Assembly (NCBI GenBank): GCA_023423675.1
Contig: JAFAFD010000134.1
Coordinates: forward strand, 1-5,992
DNA from: Pseudomonadota bacterium
GTDB lineage: Bacteria > Pseudomonadota > Gammaproteobacteria > Xanthomonadales > Xanthomonadaceae
Direction of reading: 5' to 3'
DNA: 5,992 bases
The notes below the pieces were generated by a model. The model saw nothing but the letters and a program-made list of their open reading frames with translations, was not told the origin of the DNA and did no database searches. Below are positions 1 to 5,992 of the stretch, one piece after another. Numbering within the stretch: the first letter of the stretch is position 1; each line of letters starts with the position of its first letter. The position numbers were made by a program, and so were the translations under genes.

Positions 1-918
1 TCAGGCATGGAAGACGTCGTTCTGCGGCGGGGTGGCCGGCACCGGCGGTGCGGCGCGGTTGCCGCGGTGGACGAACATCTGCTTCCAGGCGGCATAGACC
101 GCACCGACGTACAGCGGCATCACCACCGTGGTCAGCACCAGCTGAGCGATGAAGGCCGCCGCCAGCGGGCCACCGATCAGCATCGCGATCTGGATGACGA
201 TGACGAACAGGATGTAACCGCAGAACGCCGCGATCAGGCCCAGCACCGCGAACACGGTCATCGCCACGATGTTCTCGATGCAGCCCTGCAGGCTCAGGCG
301 CAGCGCATGCATGCCGCTCTGCTTGTCGAACACCACCAGCGCCGGCTGGGTGAACATCGCCAGCGACAGGCCCACCGCGGTGACGAACACCAGGAACAGC
401 CACAGCGCGATGCGCTTGGCCGGCAGGTTGGCCACCAGGTTCGCCGCATCATCCGGGCTGATCTGCTGGCCGCTGCGGCTGATCTGCTCCATCTTGGTCA
501 TGACCTCGCTGAAGGCGGCAAAGCCTTCGCGGCCGATCATCAGGAACAGCAGCACGCCCAGCAGCAGCACCGCCAGCACCTGGATGGCCAGCGGCACCAG
601 CAGGTGGCTGACGCGGTGGTCGCGGATCGGCTGCAGCAGGTGCGAGGCCAGGCCGGGACGGCCCTCGTCGATCTCGCCCATCGCGTACAGCATGCCGCCG
701 AACATCACCGGCGAAATGGCCAGGGTCATCAACTGCACGGCCAGGCCTGCGGCACCCGGGATCAGGGTCGACAGCAGGGTGACCACCCAGCTGACCACCA
801 GCCAGGTGAGGCCGATCCGGGCCAGCTGCAGCGGCGCACGCCGGTACAGCGAGAACGTATCCAGCAACCACTGGGCGCCCGCCGAAGCCGGCAGCTTGCG
901 AATCTCTTTCATGGACAT
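1..918 (-). CDS. Polytopic membrane protein, probable BPSS1780 family
   Basis: This is a 305-residue integral inner-membrane protein of unknown function. About six hydrophobic stretches are visible, roughly residues 32-53, 58-80, 104-127, 169-190, 217-247 and 248-277. A polar loop lies at about 130-168, and the tail at 286-305 is proline-rich and hydrophilic. The N-terminal stretch KLPASAGAQWLLDTFSLYRR, followed by the GEIDEGRP segment near residue 81, is the pattern I associate with the BPSS1780 family; that assignment is from memory. The stop is TGA at the first bases of the window. The start is ATG at 916-918, with a second ATG two codons later (910-912). Neither has a convincing Shine-Dalgarno sequence, so either could be used. 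It lies 45 nt downstream of the amidotransferase gene on the same strand and is probably the last of three co-transcribed genes seen here, although anything beyond base 1 is invisible. Confidence 0.85.
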   Translation of the reverse strand: MSMKEIRKLPASAGAQWLLDTFSLYRRAPLQLARIGLTWLVVSWVVTLLSTLIPGAAGLAVQLMTLAISPVMFGGMLYAMGEIDEGRPGLASHLLQPIRDHRVSHLLVPLAIQVLAVLLLGVLLFLMIGREGFAAFSEVMTKMEQISRSGQQISPDDAANLVANLPAKRIALWLFLVFVTAVGLSLAMFTQPALVVFDKQSGMHALRLSLQGCIENIVAMTVFAVLGLIAAFCGYILFVIVIQIAMLIGGPLAAAFIAQLVLTTVVMPLYVGAVYAAWKQMFVHRGNRAAPPVPATPPQNDVFHA

Positions 919-963
919 CCGGGAAGGGACAGAAGGGGGCCGGGCGGGTGCCCGTGCCGCCGA

Positions 964-1710
964 TTATCCCTGTTTTGCGACCGGCTGGGCTGAAGACTGG
1001 CGGGCCTGGCGGACGAAGCGCCGCAGCAGCTGGCGGGCCAGGGGCGCGGCGCTGACCGCGCGCTCGATGCTGCGCGCGCAGCCGCCGTGGCGGCCGATGC
1101 AGTCGGCACGGGCACGGATGTAGCCGCGCTTGTGGTGGGTGGCGAACTCGGGGTGGAACTGCACGCCCCAGGCCTGGCGGCCCCAGCGGAAGGCATGGCA
1201 GCCATCCAGCGGCGAGCGCGCCAGCACCGCGGCCCCCTCGGGCGCACGCAGCACGGTCTGCATATGGGTGGCGTGGGCCGGGAAGTGGCTGGGCAGGCCA
1301 CCGAACAGCGGATCCTCGGCGGCGGCCGGGTCCAGCGCCAGTTCGATGGTGCCCGACTCGCGGCCGGCGGGGTTGTAGGCCACCTCACCGCCGAGCGCGT
1401 GCGCCAGCAGCTGGTGGCCGTAGCAGATGCCGAACACCGGCATGCCGTCGTGGGCGACCTGGCGCAGCCACGCCGCGCTGCGCTCGCTCCACTCGGCGTG
1501 GTCGGTGACGTAGGCGGCCGAGCCGGTCACCAGAACACCGGCGAAGCCGCGCGCGTCGGGCAGGTGGCCGCCGTGTTCGACATCGACCACCACCGTTTCG
1601 TGTTCTTCCAGCCCGGCGGCGACGCGGATCCAGTGCGGAAAACGGCCGTAGCGCCGCAGCGACGGCACCGGGCGGCCGGTTTCAAGGATCAGGAACGGTG
1701 CTGGATTCAT
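964..1710 (-). CDS. Class I glutamine amidotransferase (GATase1) domain protein
   Basis: This is a 248-residue stand-alone class I glutamine amidotransferase, predicted to be cytoplasmic, which would hydrolyse glutamine (or a related amide) to release ammonia. The triad is visible: nucleophile Cys96 in GICYGHQ, and His186 with Glu188 in GVQFHPEF. An oxyanion-type VTGSAAYVTD segment lies at 61-70. The domain fills almost the whole protein, and no synthetase or acceptor domain is fused to it, so the acceptor substrate cannot be told. It resembles the small GMP-synthase-like amidotransferases often annotated only as 'glutamine amidotransferase'. The ATG start at 1708-1710 is supported because the first beta strand (FLILETG) follows at once and the next Met is residue 90. 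The start lies inside the upstream ATPase gene (29 bp overlap) without a strong Shine-Dalgarno, which suggests translational coupling. It ends in TAA at 964-966. Confidence 0.93.
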   Translation of the reverse strand: MNPAPFLILETGRPVPSLRRYGRFPHWIRVAAGLEEHETVVVDVEHGGHLPDARGFAGVLVTGSAAYVTDHAEWSERSAAWLRQVAHDGMPVFGICYGHQLLAHALGGEVAYNPAGRESGTIELALDPAAAEDPLFGGLPSHFPAHATHMQTVLRAPEGAAVLARSPLDGCHAFRWGRQAWGVQFHPEFATHHKRGYIRARADCIGRHGGCARSIERAVSAAPLARQLLRRFVRQARQSSAQPVAKQG

Positions 1711-3511
1711 CCGGGGGCGGCAGGACTGACAGGACTTCCTCGATTGTAGTCAGCCCCTGCGCCACCTTTTCAAGCCCCGCCTGGCGCAGGGTTCGCAGTC
1801 CTTCAGCCTGTGCGGCACGTCCGAAAGCGGCCAGCTCCATGTCCGCGCGGATCAGCCTGCGCAGCCGCGAACCCAATGGCAGCAACTCATACAGGCCGAT
1901 GCGGCCAAGGAAGCCGGTGCGTCGGCACTCCAGGCAACCGACCGGCCGACAGGGCGTGGCGGCATCTGGATATGCAGCATGGCTATCAGCCAGCACCGCC
2001 CAATCGGACGCGCCGAGGGTGTGCGGCTGCTTGCAGTGCGGGCACAGGGTGCGCACCAGGCGCTGGGCGAGGATGCCGTTGATGGTGCTGGCCAGCAGGT
2101 AGTGCGGCACGCCGATGTCGAGCAGGCGGGTGATGGCCGAGGCCGCATCGTTGGTGTGCAGGGTGGACAGCACCAGGTGGCCGGTCAGCGAGGCCTGCAC
2201 CGCCATCTGCGCGGTCTCCAGGTCGCGGATCTCACCGATCATGATGATGTCCGGGTCCTGTCGCAGCAGGGTGCGCACGCCGCTGGCGAAGTCCAGGTCG
2301 ATGTTGGCCTGCACCTGCATCTGGTTGAACTCTGGCGAGATCATCTCGATCGGGTCCTCCACCGTGCACACGTTCACGTCCGGCGTGGCCAGCCGCTTCA
2401 GGGTGGAATACAGGGTGGTGGTCTTGCCCGAACCGGTCGGGCCGGTGACCAGCACGATGCCGTGCGGACGCTCGACCAGCGCATTCCAGCCGGCGGCCTC
2501 CTGCGGGCTGAAACCAAGCTGGTCGATGCTCTTGAAGGCGGCATCCGGGTCGAAGATGCGCATCACGCACTTCTCGCCGAAGGCGGTGGGCATGGTCGAC
2601 AGGCGCATCTCAACCTCGCGGCCGCCCGGCGAACGGGTCTTGATGCGGCCATCCTGCGGGCGCCGGCGCTCGGCCAGGTCCATGCGGCCGAGCACCTTGA
2701 TGCGGCTGACCACGGCGGTCATCACCGCCGGCGGCACCTCGAACACCTTGTGCAGCACGCCATCGATGCGGAAGCGCATGCGCCCCATCTCGCGGCGCGG
2801 CTCCAGGTGGATGTCCGAGGCGCGTTGTTCATAGGCGTACTGCAGCAGCCAGTCGACAATGTGGACGATGTGCTGGTCGTCGGCGTTGACGTCACCGGCG
2901 CGGCCGAGCTCGACCAGCTGCTCGAAGCTGGGCAGGGTCGTGTTGGCTTCGCCGCGCACGTCGCCGCGGGCCCCGCGCACCGAGCGGGTGACCCCGAAGA
3001 ACTCCATGGTGTAGCGGTGCAGGTCCAGTGGGTTGACCATCGCCAGCTCGATCTGGCGCCGGGTCAGGTGCTGCAGGTCGCGGCGCCATTCCTGCGCCAG
3101 CGGCTCGCTGGTGGCCACCAGCACGCGTTCGGCGTCGACCGCCAGCGGCAGGAAACGGTGGCGGCGGGCATAGGCGTGCGAGGCCACGGCGGTGACCGAG
3201 GCGACGTCGACGCGGGTCGGGTCGATGCGCAGGTAGCGGCAGCCGGTGCGCCGGGCCAGCCATTCGGTCAGCCGTTCCAGGCTCAGCTCGCCGCCCTCGC
3301 TGGCGGCCAGCTTGAGGTTGGACAGCAGCACCAGCGGGTGCACTTCGCTGGCGTTGCGCGCGCCCTGTGCGGAAAAGCGCACGCGGTCGCGGTCACGTTC
3401 GGCGATCAGGCCATCGGCCAGTGCGGCAGCGGCGACCTGTTCGAACTGCAGGCGCCCTGGCGGCAACGGGGCCGGGGCCGCGGGCGTGCCTGCCGGCAGC
3501 CGGTGTTCCAT
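1682..3511 (-). CDS. GspE/PulE/PilB-type secretion ATPase
   Basis: This is a 609-residue hexameric-type ATPase of the family that powers type II secretion and type IV pilus assembly from the cytoplasmic face of the inner membrane. A GspE-like N-terminal domain spans about residues 55-175; I see no clear MshEN cyclic-di-GMP repeat in it. The next region has ASDIHLEP (231-238) and RIDG (248-251). The catalytic core is complete: Walker [11 protein letters not shown] (357-366), Asp box VCTVEDPIE (381-389), Walker [13 protein letters not shown] (419-430) and His box [12 protein letters not shown] (444-455). A zinc-binding tetracysteine follows, Cys490/Cys493 and Cys526/Cys529. The ATG at 3509-3511 is preceded by a strong GGGAGGAG site. 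No gsp, pil or msh partner gene is in the window, so it looks like an orphan member and I give no symbol. It is the first gene of the minus-strand unit, divergent from glyQ. Confidence 0.95.
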   Translation of the reverse strand: MEHRLPAGTPAAPAPLPPGRLQFEQVAAAALADGLIAERDRDRVRFSAQGARNASEVHPLVLLSNLKLAASEGGELSLERLTEWLARRTGCRYLRIDPTRVDVASVTAVASHAYARRHRFLPLAVDAERVLVATSEPLAQEWRRDLQHLTRRQIELAMVNPLDLHRYTMEFFGVTRSVRGARGDVRGEANTTLPSFEQLVELGRAGDVNADDQHIVHIVDWLLQYAYEQRASDIHLEPRREMGRMRFRIDGVLHKVFEVPPAVMTAVVSRIKVLGRMDLAERRRPQDGRIKTRSPGGREVEMRLSTMPTAFGEKCVMRIFDPDAAFKSIDQLGFSPQEAAGWNALVERPHGIVLVTGPTGSGKTTTLYSTLKRLATPDVNVCTVEDPIEMISPEFNQMQVQANIDLDFASGVRTLLRQDPDIIMIGEIRDLETAQMAVQASLTGHLVLSTLHTNDAASAITRLLDIGVPHYLLASTINGILAQRLVRTLCPHCKQPHTLGASDWAVLADSHAAYPDAATPCRPVGCLECRRTGFLGRIGLYELLPLGSRLRRLIRADMELAAFGRAAQAEGLRTLRQAGLEKVAQGLTTIEEVLSVLPPPDESSTVPDP

Positions 3512-3518
3512 CTGCCTG

Positions 3519-3526
3519 CTCCTCCC
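3519..3526 (-). promoter_or_regulatory. Strong ribosome binding site of the secretion ATPase gene
   Basis: On the minus strand the sequence reads GGGAGGAG, then seven bases, then the ATG at 3509-3511. This is close to an ideal Shine-Dalgarno and fixes the start codon of the ATPase. It is much stronger than the sites of the two genes downstream. Confidence 0.85.
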
Positions 3527-3553
3527 GGGTACGGAATGCCCCGCAGGTCGGCC

Positions 3554-3583
3554 GTTATACTAGCGCACCCCTCTGCCGGCCAA
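3554..3583 (-). promoter_or_regulatory. Candidate sigma-70 promoter for the ATPase operon
   Basis: On the minus strand, TTGGCC (3578-3583, four of six matches to TTGACA) is followed by an 18-base spacer and TATAAC (3554-3559, five of six matches to TATAAT). Transcription would start near 3547 and give a leader of about 36 nt that contains the GGGAGGAG site. The -10 hexamer overlaps that of the glyQ promoter on the other strand. This is a prediction from motif matching only. Confidence 0.5.
3556..3561 (+). promoter_or_regulatory. Candidate -10 element for glyQS
   Basis: TATACT matches five of six positions of the sigma-70 -10 consensus and stands out in this GC-rich gap. No good -35 is found at 16-18 bases upstream (around 3533-3539), and there is no TGn extension, so activation or a relaxed -35 would be needed. 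Transcription would begin near 3568, leaving a leader of only about 26 nt before the glyQ ATG. That is too short for a T-box or other riboswitch. Confidence 0.5.
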
Positions 3584-3594
3584 GAATCGTCCGC

Positions 3595-4506
3595 ATGTCC
3601 GCGAACCCGACCGTTCCGATCACCTTCCAGGGCCTGATCCAGACCCTGAACCAGTTCTGGGCCCAGCAGGGCTGCGTGCTCATCCAGCCGCTCGACCTGG
3701 AGGTGGGCGCCGGTACGTTCCACCCGGCCACCTTCCTGCGTGCGATCGGCCCGGAAGGCTGGAACGCGGCCTACGTGCAGCCGTCGCGCCGCCCGACCGA
3801 CGGCCGCTACGGCGAGAACCCGAACCGCCTGCAGCGCTACTACCAGTACCAGGTGGCGATGAAGCCGGCGCCGGACAACATCCAGCAGCTGTACCTGGAT
3901 TCGCTGAAGGCGCTGGGCATCGACCCGCTGGTGCATGACCTGCGCTTCGTCGAGGACAACTGGGAATCGCCGACCCTGGGTGCCTGGGGCCTGGGCTGGG
4001 AAGTCTGGCTCAACGGCATGGAGGTGACCCAGTTCACCTACTTCCAGCAGGCCGGTGGCCTGGAATGCCGCCCGGTGCTGGGCGAGATCACCTACGGTCT
4101 CGAGCGCCTGTGCATGTACCTGCAGAACTGCGACAACGTCTATGACCTGGTCTGGACCTACGGCCCGGACGGCCAGCCGGTGACCTACGGCGACGTCTAC
4201 CACCAGAACGAGGTGGAGCAGAGCACCTACAACTTCGAACACGCCGACGTGGAAGAAATGTTCCACCGCTTCGACGCGTGCGAGCGCGAGGCGCAGAAGC
4301 TGGTGGAAGTGAACCTGCCGCTGCCGGCCTACGAACAGGTGATGAAGGCCAGCCATACCTTCAACCTGCTCGATGCGCGCCGCGCGATCAGCGTGACCGA
4401 ACGCCAGCGCTACATCCTGCGCGTGCGTGCGCTGGCCCAGGCGGTGGCCAAGGCCTACTACGAGCAGCGCGAGAAGCTGGGCTTCCCGGGCGCGAAGAAG
4501 GCCTGA
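3595..4506 (+). CDS. glyQ: Glycyl-tRNA synthetase alpha subunit
   Basis: GlyQ is the catalytic subunit of the bacterial alpha2-beta2 glycyl-tRNA synthetase: it activates glycine with ATP and, with GlyS, charges tRNA-Gly in the cytoplasm. The protein is 303 residues, the same length as the E. coli protein as I recall it, and aligns along its whole length. Class II core segments are intact: [10 protein letters not shown] (31-40), [19 protein letters not shown] (60-78), the [20 protein letters not shown] block (118-137) leading into the [13 protein letters not shown] block (140-152), GEITYGLER (163-171) and the C-terminal [18 protein letters not shown] (261-278). The ATG at 3595-3597 places [12 protein letters not shown] where the family begins. 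The open frame extends further upstream, but that part overlaps the divergent ATPase gene and is not homologous to GlyQ. The Shine-Dalgarno is weak. glyS follows after 82 nt. Confidence 0.99.
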   Translation: MSANPTVPITFQGLIQTLNQFWAQQGCVLIQPLDLEVGAGTFHPATFLRAIGPEGWNAAYVQPSRRPTDGRYGENPNRLQRYYQYQVAMKPAPDNIQQLYLDSLKALGIDPLVHDLRFVEDNWESPTLGAWGLGWEVWLNGMEVTQFTYFQQAGGLECRPVLGEITYGLERLCMYLQNCDNVYDLVWTYGPDGQPVTYGDVYHQNEVEQSTYNFEHADVEEMFHRFDACEREAQKLVEVNLPLPAYEQVMKASHTFNLLDARRAISVTERQRYILRVRALAQAVAKAYYEQREKLGFPGAKKA

Positions 4507-4534
4507 CAGCCTCGCTGCTTTTCATCACCCCATT

Positions 4535-4570
4535 GCCCCGGGGCGCCGGCCGCGGCGCGCGCTGCGCCCC
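4535..4570 (+). other. GC-rich potential stem-loop between glyQ and glyS
   Basis: The gap between the two subunit genes contains the perfect 10-base palindrome GCCCCGGGGC (4535-4544) and a longer inverted repeat, GGGGCGC (4540-4546) with GCGCCCC (4564-4570), enclosing 17 bases. An alternative inner stem pairs CGCC (4544-4547) with GGCG (4554-4557). The pairings exclude one another in part. There is no T-run after it, so it does not look like a standard intrinsic terminator. It could affect mRNA stability or the ratio of the two subunits, but this is inference, and in such GC-rich DNA some inverted repeats arise by chance. Confidence 0.45.
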
Positions 4571-4576
4571 CACCAC

Positions 4577-4580
4577 AGGA
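4577..4580 (+). promoter_or_regulatory. Ribosome binding site of glyS
   Basis: AGGA followed by an eight-base spacer precedes the ATG at 4589-4591. This supports that start codon, and it lies six bases beyond the end of the potential stem-loop, so a stable hairpin could sit right against the ribosome landing site. Confidence 0.7.
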
Positions 4581-4588
4581 TTGAAACG

Positions 4589-5992
4589 ATGAGCCAACTG
4601 TCCCCCCTGCTGATCGAACTTGGCACCGAGGAGCTGCCGGTCAAGGCGCTGCCGGGCCTGGCCCAGGCCTTCTTCGATGGCGTTGTCGACGGCCTGCGCA
4701 AGCGCGGCGTCGAGCTGGAACTGGGCGATGCACGCCCGCTGTCGACCCCGCGCCGCCTGGCCGTGCTGCTGCCTGGCGTCGGCCTGGAACAGCCGGAACA
4801 GCGCAGTGAAGTGCTGGGCCCGTACCTGAACATCGCACTGGACGCCGAAGGCCAGCCGACCAAGGCCCTGCAGGGCTTCGCCGCCAAGGCCGGGATCGAC
4901 TGGACCGCGCTGGAGAAAACCAGCGACAACAAGGGTGAGCGCTTCGTCCACCGTGCGGTGAGCCCGGGTGCGCGCACCGCCGCGCTGCTGCCGGAGATCC
5001 TGCGCGAGGCCATCGCCGCGATGCCGATCCCCAAGCCGATGCGCTGGGGCGACCACGACTGGGGCTTTGCGCGCCCGGCGCACTGGCTGGTGCTGCTGCA
5101 CGGTGCCGACGTGGTCGAGGCCGAGCTGTTCGGCCTGAAGGCCGACCGCATGAGCCGTGGCCACCGCTTCCACCATGACAAGACCGTGTGGCTGAGCCAG
5201 CCGCAGGATTACGTCGAATCGCTGCGCGCGGCCAAGGTGCTGGTCGATCCGGCCGAGCGCCGCGAGCGCATCGTTGCCGAGGTCGAGGCCGCTGCTGGCC
5301 AGGCCGGTGGCAGCGCCCGCATCACCGAAGACAACCTGGAGCAGGTGGTGAACCTGGTCGAGTGGCCGGCGGCGGTGCTGTGCAGCTTCGAGCGTGCGTT
5401 CCTGGCCGTGCCGCAGGAAGCGCTGATCGAGACGATGGAGATCAACCAGAAGTTCTTCCCGGTGCTGGATGACAGCGGCAAGCTGACCGAGAAATTCATC
5501 GGCATCGCCAACATCGAATCGAAGGACGTGGCCGAAGTGGCCAAGGGCTACGAGCGCGTGATCCGCCCGCGCTTCGCCGATGCCAAGTTCTTCTTCGACG
5601 AAGACCTGAAGCAGGGCCTGGAATCGATGGGCGACGGCCTGAAGACGGTGACCTACCAGGCGAAGCTGGGCAGCGTGGCCGACAAGGTGGCGCGCGTGGC
5701 CGCCCTGGCCGAAGTGATCGCGCCGCAGGTCGGCGCCGATCCGGCGCAGGCCAGGCGCGCCGCCGAGCTGGCCAAGAACGACCTGCAGTCGCGCATGGTC
5801 AACGAATTCCCGGAACTGCAGGGCATCGCCGGGCGCCACTACGCCGTGGCCGGTGGGCAATCACCGGAAGTGGCGCTGGCCATTGACGAGGCCTACCAGC
5901 CGCGCTTCGGTGGCGATGACATCGCCCTGTCGGTGCTGGGCAAGGTGCTGGCGATTGCCGAGCGCGTGGACACCCTGGCCGGCGGTTTCGCC
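4589..5992 (+). CDS. glyS: Glycyl-tRNA synthetase beta subunit (3' end outside window)
   Basis: GlyS is the large beta subunit of the tetrameric glycyl-tRNA synthetase; it contributes tRNA recognition and is required with GlyQ for charging. The first 468 residues are present with no stop, against a usual full length near 690, so about two thirds is seen and the cut is the window edge, not a mutation. The start [15 protein letters not shown] (9-23) is typical. Further family segments are [12 protein letters not shown] (52-63), PMRWG (150-154), [13 protein letters not shown] (160-172), SRGHRFHH (189-196), [11 protein letters not shown] (285-295), [16 protein letters not shown] (325-340), [15 protein letters not shown] (356-370), [17 protein letters not shown] (396-412) and YQPRFGGDD (436-444). 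The C-terminal anticodon-binding part is not in view. No frameshift or missing segment is visible. It is co-oriented with glyQ and almost certainly in the same transcript. Confidence 0.98.
   Translation, partial: MSQLSPLLIELGTEELPVKALPGLAQAFFDGVVDGLRKRGVELELGDARPLSTPRRLAVLLPGVGLEQPEQRSEVLGPYLNIALDAEGQPTKALQGFAAKAGIDWTALEKTSDNKGERFVHRAVSPGARTAALLPEILREAIAAMPIPKPMRWGDHDWGFARPAHWLVLLHGADVVEAELFGLKADRMSRGHRFHHDKTVWLSQPQDYVESLRAAKVLVDPAERRERIVAEVEAAAGQAGGSARITEDNLEQVVNLVEWPAAVLCSFERAFLAVPQEALIETMEINQKFFPVLDDSGKLTEKFIGIANIESKDVAEVAKGYERVIRPRFADAKFFFDEDLKQGLESMGDGLKTVTYQAKLGSVADKVARVAALAEVIAPQVGADPAQARRAAELAKNDLQSRMVNEFPELQGIAGRHYAVAGGQSPEVALAIDEAYQPRFGGDDIALSVLGKVLAIAERVDTLAGGFA

Noticed and set aside
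941..954. Small hairpin CGGGC-GGGT-GCCCG between the amidotransferase and membrane protein genes
   Set aside because: It has a five-base stem in GC-rich DNA and no U-tract on either strand; chance is the simplest explanation, so it was not called as a terminator.
7..993. 328-residue plus-strand open frame opposite the membrane protein gene
   Set aside because: It has a low-complexity His/Gln/Arg composition typical of GC-rich antisense frames, while the minus strand gives a coherent membrane protein.
3367..3594. Upstream in-frame extension of glyQ by 76 codons
   Set aside because: It overlaps the start of the ATPase gene on the other strand, has no GlyQ similarity, and lies upstream of the predicted -10. 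The ATG at 3595 fits the family length exactly.
3562..3594. Possible T-box or glycine riboswitch ahead of glyQ
   Set aside because: The predicted leader is only about 26 nt and shows no conserved riboswitch core. T-box control of this gene is mainly a Firmicutes feature.
1979..3637. 552-residue open frame on the plus strand opposite the ATPase gene
   Set aside because: It is rich in His, Gln, Arg and Gly with no recognisable domain, as expected for the antisense of a GC-rich gene, and the minus-strand frame has every catalytic motif of a known ATPase family.
3406..4356. 316-residue open frame on the minus strand opposite glyQ
   Set aside because: It crosses the divergent promoter region and runs antisense to conserved glyQ. 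No start site, domain or codon bias supports it.
4388..5860. 490-residue open frame on the minus strand opposite glyS
   Set aside because: It is a composition-driven antisense shadow, rich in His, Gln, Leu and Arg with no domain. It lies opposite an unmistakable GlyS and also spans the glyQ-glyS gap.

Overview
The window reads as ordinary core chromosome from a high-GC gammaproteobacterium, most likely Xanthomonadaceae. Stenotrophomonas or a close relative is the best guess, because the GlyQ protein resembles the Xanthomonas/Stenotrophomonas form as I remember it and nearly every codon ends in G or C. This placement is from memory of protein sequences, not from a search. I see no transposase, integrase, tRNA, rRNA, CRISPR array or phage gene.

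The layout is two divergent transcription units around one short intergenic region (3512-3594). To the left, on the minus strand, three genes run in order: a 609-residue GspE/PulE/PilB-type secretion ATPase (1682-3511), a 248-residue class I glutamine amidotransferase (964-1710) whose start lies inside the ATPase gene (29 bp overlap), and a 305-residue polytopic membrane protein that looks like the BPSS1780 family (1-918). Spacing suggests one operon led by the ATPase gene. To the right, on the plus strand, glyQ (3595-4506) and glyS (4589 to beyond the window edge) encode the alpha and beta subunits of the tetrameric bacterial glycyl-tRNA synthetase, which work together to charge tRNA-Gly.

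The regulatory points of interest are small. The divergent intergenic region holds a TATACT hexamer on the plus strand and a TATAAC hexamer on the minus strand that overlap almost completely, so the two units may share one back-to-back promoter. The 82-nt gap between glyQ and glyS holds a very GC-rich potential stem-loop with no U-tract, followed by a clear AGGA ribosome binding site for glyS.

I did not find a previously undescribed system. The least understood item is the secretion-type ATPase, which has all its catalytic motifs but no pilus or type II secretion partner in view, and is coupled to an amidotransferase and a membrane protein of unknown role. The window is almost fully coding, and no gap exceeds 90 bases.
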